Assembly (NCBI GenBank): GCA_019417865.1 | Contig: DYCW01000130.1 | Coordinates: 1-7,575 of the forward strand | DNA from: Ruminococcus sp. | Lineage (GTDB): Bacteria > Bacillota > Clostridia > Oscillospirales > Ruminococcaceae | Length of the DNA: 7,575 nucleotides | Direction of reading: 5' to 3' | Shown here: positions 6,327-7,575 of the stretch, piece after piece | Numbering within the stretch: the first letter of the stretch is position 1 | How the letters are laid out: every line of letters begins with the position of its first letter | The notes under the pieces: model-generated | The model's database searches: none | What the model was told of the DNA's origin: nothing | Seen by the model: the letters and a program-made list of their open reading frames with translations, nothing else | Program-made: the position numbers and the translations under genes

Positions 6327-7575
6327 GTGGCACGTGCAAAAAAATTGTTGAAAAAACTGTTGTATCCGCCGCTTTGGTTTTTGTGCAGCATTTCATTCTT
6401 TGCAGCAACTGCATTAATTTTCACTTTTATGACAGGCAATACAAAGCGTATGTCGGCTTATCTGAGCTATGGACTGTCGGCATACGCTCTTATCATTGTA
6501 ATTGCCGCAATTCCAAGAACGAAACGACTGCTGAAATCAAAAAAAGCCAATTTTTTCAAGCACAGTCAACTGATAAAAATGATACGAACAACTCGTTTTG
6601 GAACAAATTATTTACAAGATACTGCATTTCGCGGCAGCATCAGTATTTATCAGGGCATGACTGCAAACTATCTCTATGCCATTTTCCGATTACTAACCGG
6701 AATTTATTATGGTTCTATATGGTTTCTTTCCATGGCGGTGTATCATTTCATATTGGGTATTTTGCGAACCTATTTGATCTGCCAGTATCGCTCATTGCGA
6801 ACATGCAGCGGACAGATTTCAGAAGAATATCAATGCTACGGAAAAACAGCCGGGTTTCTGTTCCTGTTGAATATTCCTATGGGTAGCATGATTCTTTTGA
6901 TGATTCAGACAAACTCCGGTTTTTCCTATCCGGGATTTGTGATTTATCTATCCGCATTATATACCTTTTATATGTTGATCCTATCCATTGTCAATCTAGT
7001 GAAATACCGTAAAATTGGAAGCCCAATTCTTTCTGCTGCAAAAGTACTGAATTTGATTTCAGCACTGATGTCGATCCTTGGATTACAGACCGCAATGATT
7101 ACACGTTTTTCACAGAATGGAGAATCCTATCGCCGCTTGATGAATACACTTACTGGAAGCGGTGTATACTTTTGTGTGATTTTGTTTGCACTATATATGC
7201 TGTTTCATTCTCATAAAGAAAGAAGGATCCTAAAAATGAACCGTTCAGAAAGCAAATATTTCAATACTGCTGTGAAAATGGACAAAGCCTTGCTTTCCCT
7301 GTTGGAAACAAAAGATTTCGAGTATATCACAATTAAAGAAATTTGTCAGAAAGCAGGTGTAAACCGTTCGACATTTTATCTGCACTATCAGAATACCAGT
7401 GAACTTTTGGAAGAAAGTGTTGCATACACACAACAGGAGTTTCTTACTTATTTTGACGAAACACATCAAAAAAATGCCGTCGACGGTCATTTGATTTCGC
7501 CGGAATACCTAATTCCGTATCTCACCTATATCAAAGAACATCAAAAGCTATTTCAAACAATCTTGCATAAAAATA
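6327..7575 (+). CDS. Polytopic membrane protein fused in frame to a TetR-type DNA-binding domain (3'-partial)
   Basis: One reading frame runs from GTG 6327 to the right edge (416 codons) without a stop. Residues 1-303 look like a membrane protein with about eight hydrophobic segments (roughly 14-35, 44-62, 114-128, 130-151, 175-194, 202-224, 238-258 and 278-294). Its basic N terminus (RAKKLLKKLL) and even helix count would put both ends in the cytoplasm. From residue 304 a TetR-family N-terminal domain follows, with the helix-turn-helix at about 333-355. There is no good ribosome binding site for the GTG; its position 3 bp after the upstream stop suggests translational coupling. The helices could not be checked with a predictor. 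I know similar clostridial membrane proteins only as uncharacterised. Whether the fusion is real or a lost stop codon is open (see findings). Confidence 0.75.
   Translation, partial: MARAKKLLKKLLYPPLWFLCSISFFAATALIFTFMTGNTKRMSAYLSYGLSAYALIIVIAAIPRTKRLLKSKKANFFKHSQLIKMIRTTRFGTNYLQDTAFRGSISIYQGMTANYLYAIFRLLTGIYYGSIWFLSMAVYHFILGILRTYLICQYRSLRTCSGQISEEYQCYGKTAGFLFLLNIPMGSMILLMIQTNSGFSYPGFVIYLSALYTFYMLILSIVNLVKYRKIGSPILSAAKVLNLISALMSILGLQTAMITRFSQNGESYRRLMNTLTGSGVYFCVILFALYMLFHSHKERRILKMNRSESKYFNTAVKMDKALLSLLETKDFEYITIKEICQKAGVNRSTFYLHYQNTSELLEESVAYTQQEFLTYFDETHQKNAVDGHLISPEYLIPYLTYIKEHQKLFQTILHKN
7236..7575 (+). CDS. TetR/AcrR-family transcriptional regulator domain, possible separate gene start (3'-partial)
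   Basis: ATG 7236 begins MNRSESKYFNTAVKMDKALL, which reads like the normal N terminus of a stand-alone TetR regulator. The helix-turn-helix is in YITIKEICQKAGVNRSTFYL and continues HYQNTSELLEE. The ligand-binding half is cut by the window edge after 113 residues. GAAGGA at 7222-7227 lies 8 nt upstream of the ATG, so translation could start here independently even though the upstream membrane gene is open in the same frame. TetR proteins usually repress their own operon and release DNA on binding a small molecule. The likely targets are the genes from 5970 onward, which is inference from position. Confidence 0.75.
   Translation, partial: MNRSESKYFNTAVKMDKALLSLLETKDFEYITIKEICQKAGVNRSTFYLHYQNTSELLEESVAYTQQEFLTYFDETHQKNAVDGHLISPEYLIPYLTYIKEHQKLFQTILHKN

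Noticed and set aside
6374..6886. 170-residue open frame overlapping the membrane protein
   Set aside because: It is the +2 shadow of the real frame, starts with TTG without a ribosome binding site, and its translation lacks the membrane-helix pattern of the other frame.

Overview
The window looks like chromosomal DNA from an endospore-forming, low-to-moderate G+C clostridial Firmicute, possibly a gut Ruminococcaceae/Oscillospiraceae member. The reasons are an intact spoIVA next to a SipL-type gene (the LysM/SPOCS partner of SpoIVA known from Clostridioides difficile), strong AGGAGG ribosome binding sites, and sigma-A promoters close to consensus. The family and genus are inference. I saw no rRNA, tRNA, CRISPR array, insertion sequence or phage gene.

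Layout. Positions 1-404 are non-coding. A perfect-consensus sigma-A promoter points left toward a gene beyond the left edge, and a sigma-E-like promoter points right. Positions 405-3446 hold a two-gene sporulation unit, sipL then spoIVA, 12 bp apart with the spoIVA ribosome binding site overlapping the sipL stop. A small HD-domain protein follows (3531-4040). It faces a class I DAHP synthase on the minus strand (4124-5152), and a bidirectional terminator hairpin lies between them. The DAHP synthase is divergent from a shikimate-kinase-family gene (5350-5859). Their 197-bp intergenic region carries two well-formed promoters, each TTGCAA-17-TATAAT, and a 7+1+7 palindrome between them.

From 5970 to the right edge is a compact membrane/regulator cluster. 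It has a 117-residue protein with two membrane segments, then (3-bp gap, GTG start) a polytopic membrane protein whose reading frame continues without a stop into a TetR-family DNA-binding domain and off the window.

How the genes work together. SipL and SpoIVA should jointly tether and polymerise the basement layer of the spore coat on the forespore surface in the mother cell. The divergent aro pair would cover the entry step and possibly a later step of aromatic amino acid synthesis, although the kinase lacks one shikimate-binding arginine. The last cluster looks like a self-regulated membrane module of unknown function.

Main points to check: the membrane-TetR in-frame fusion, the atypical shikimate kinase, the direct sipL-spoIVA linkage, the palindrome between the aro promoters, and the long leader behind the leftward promoter.
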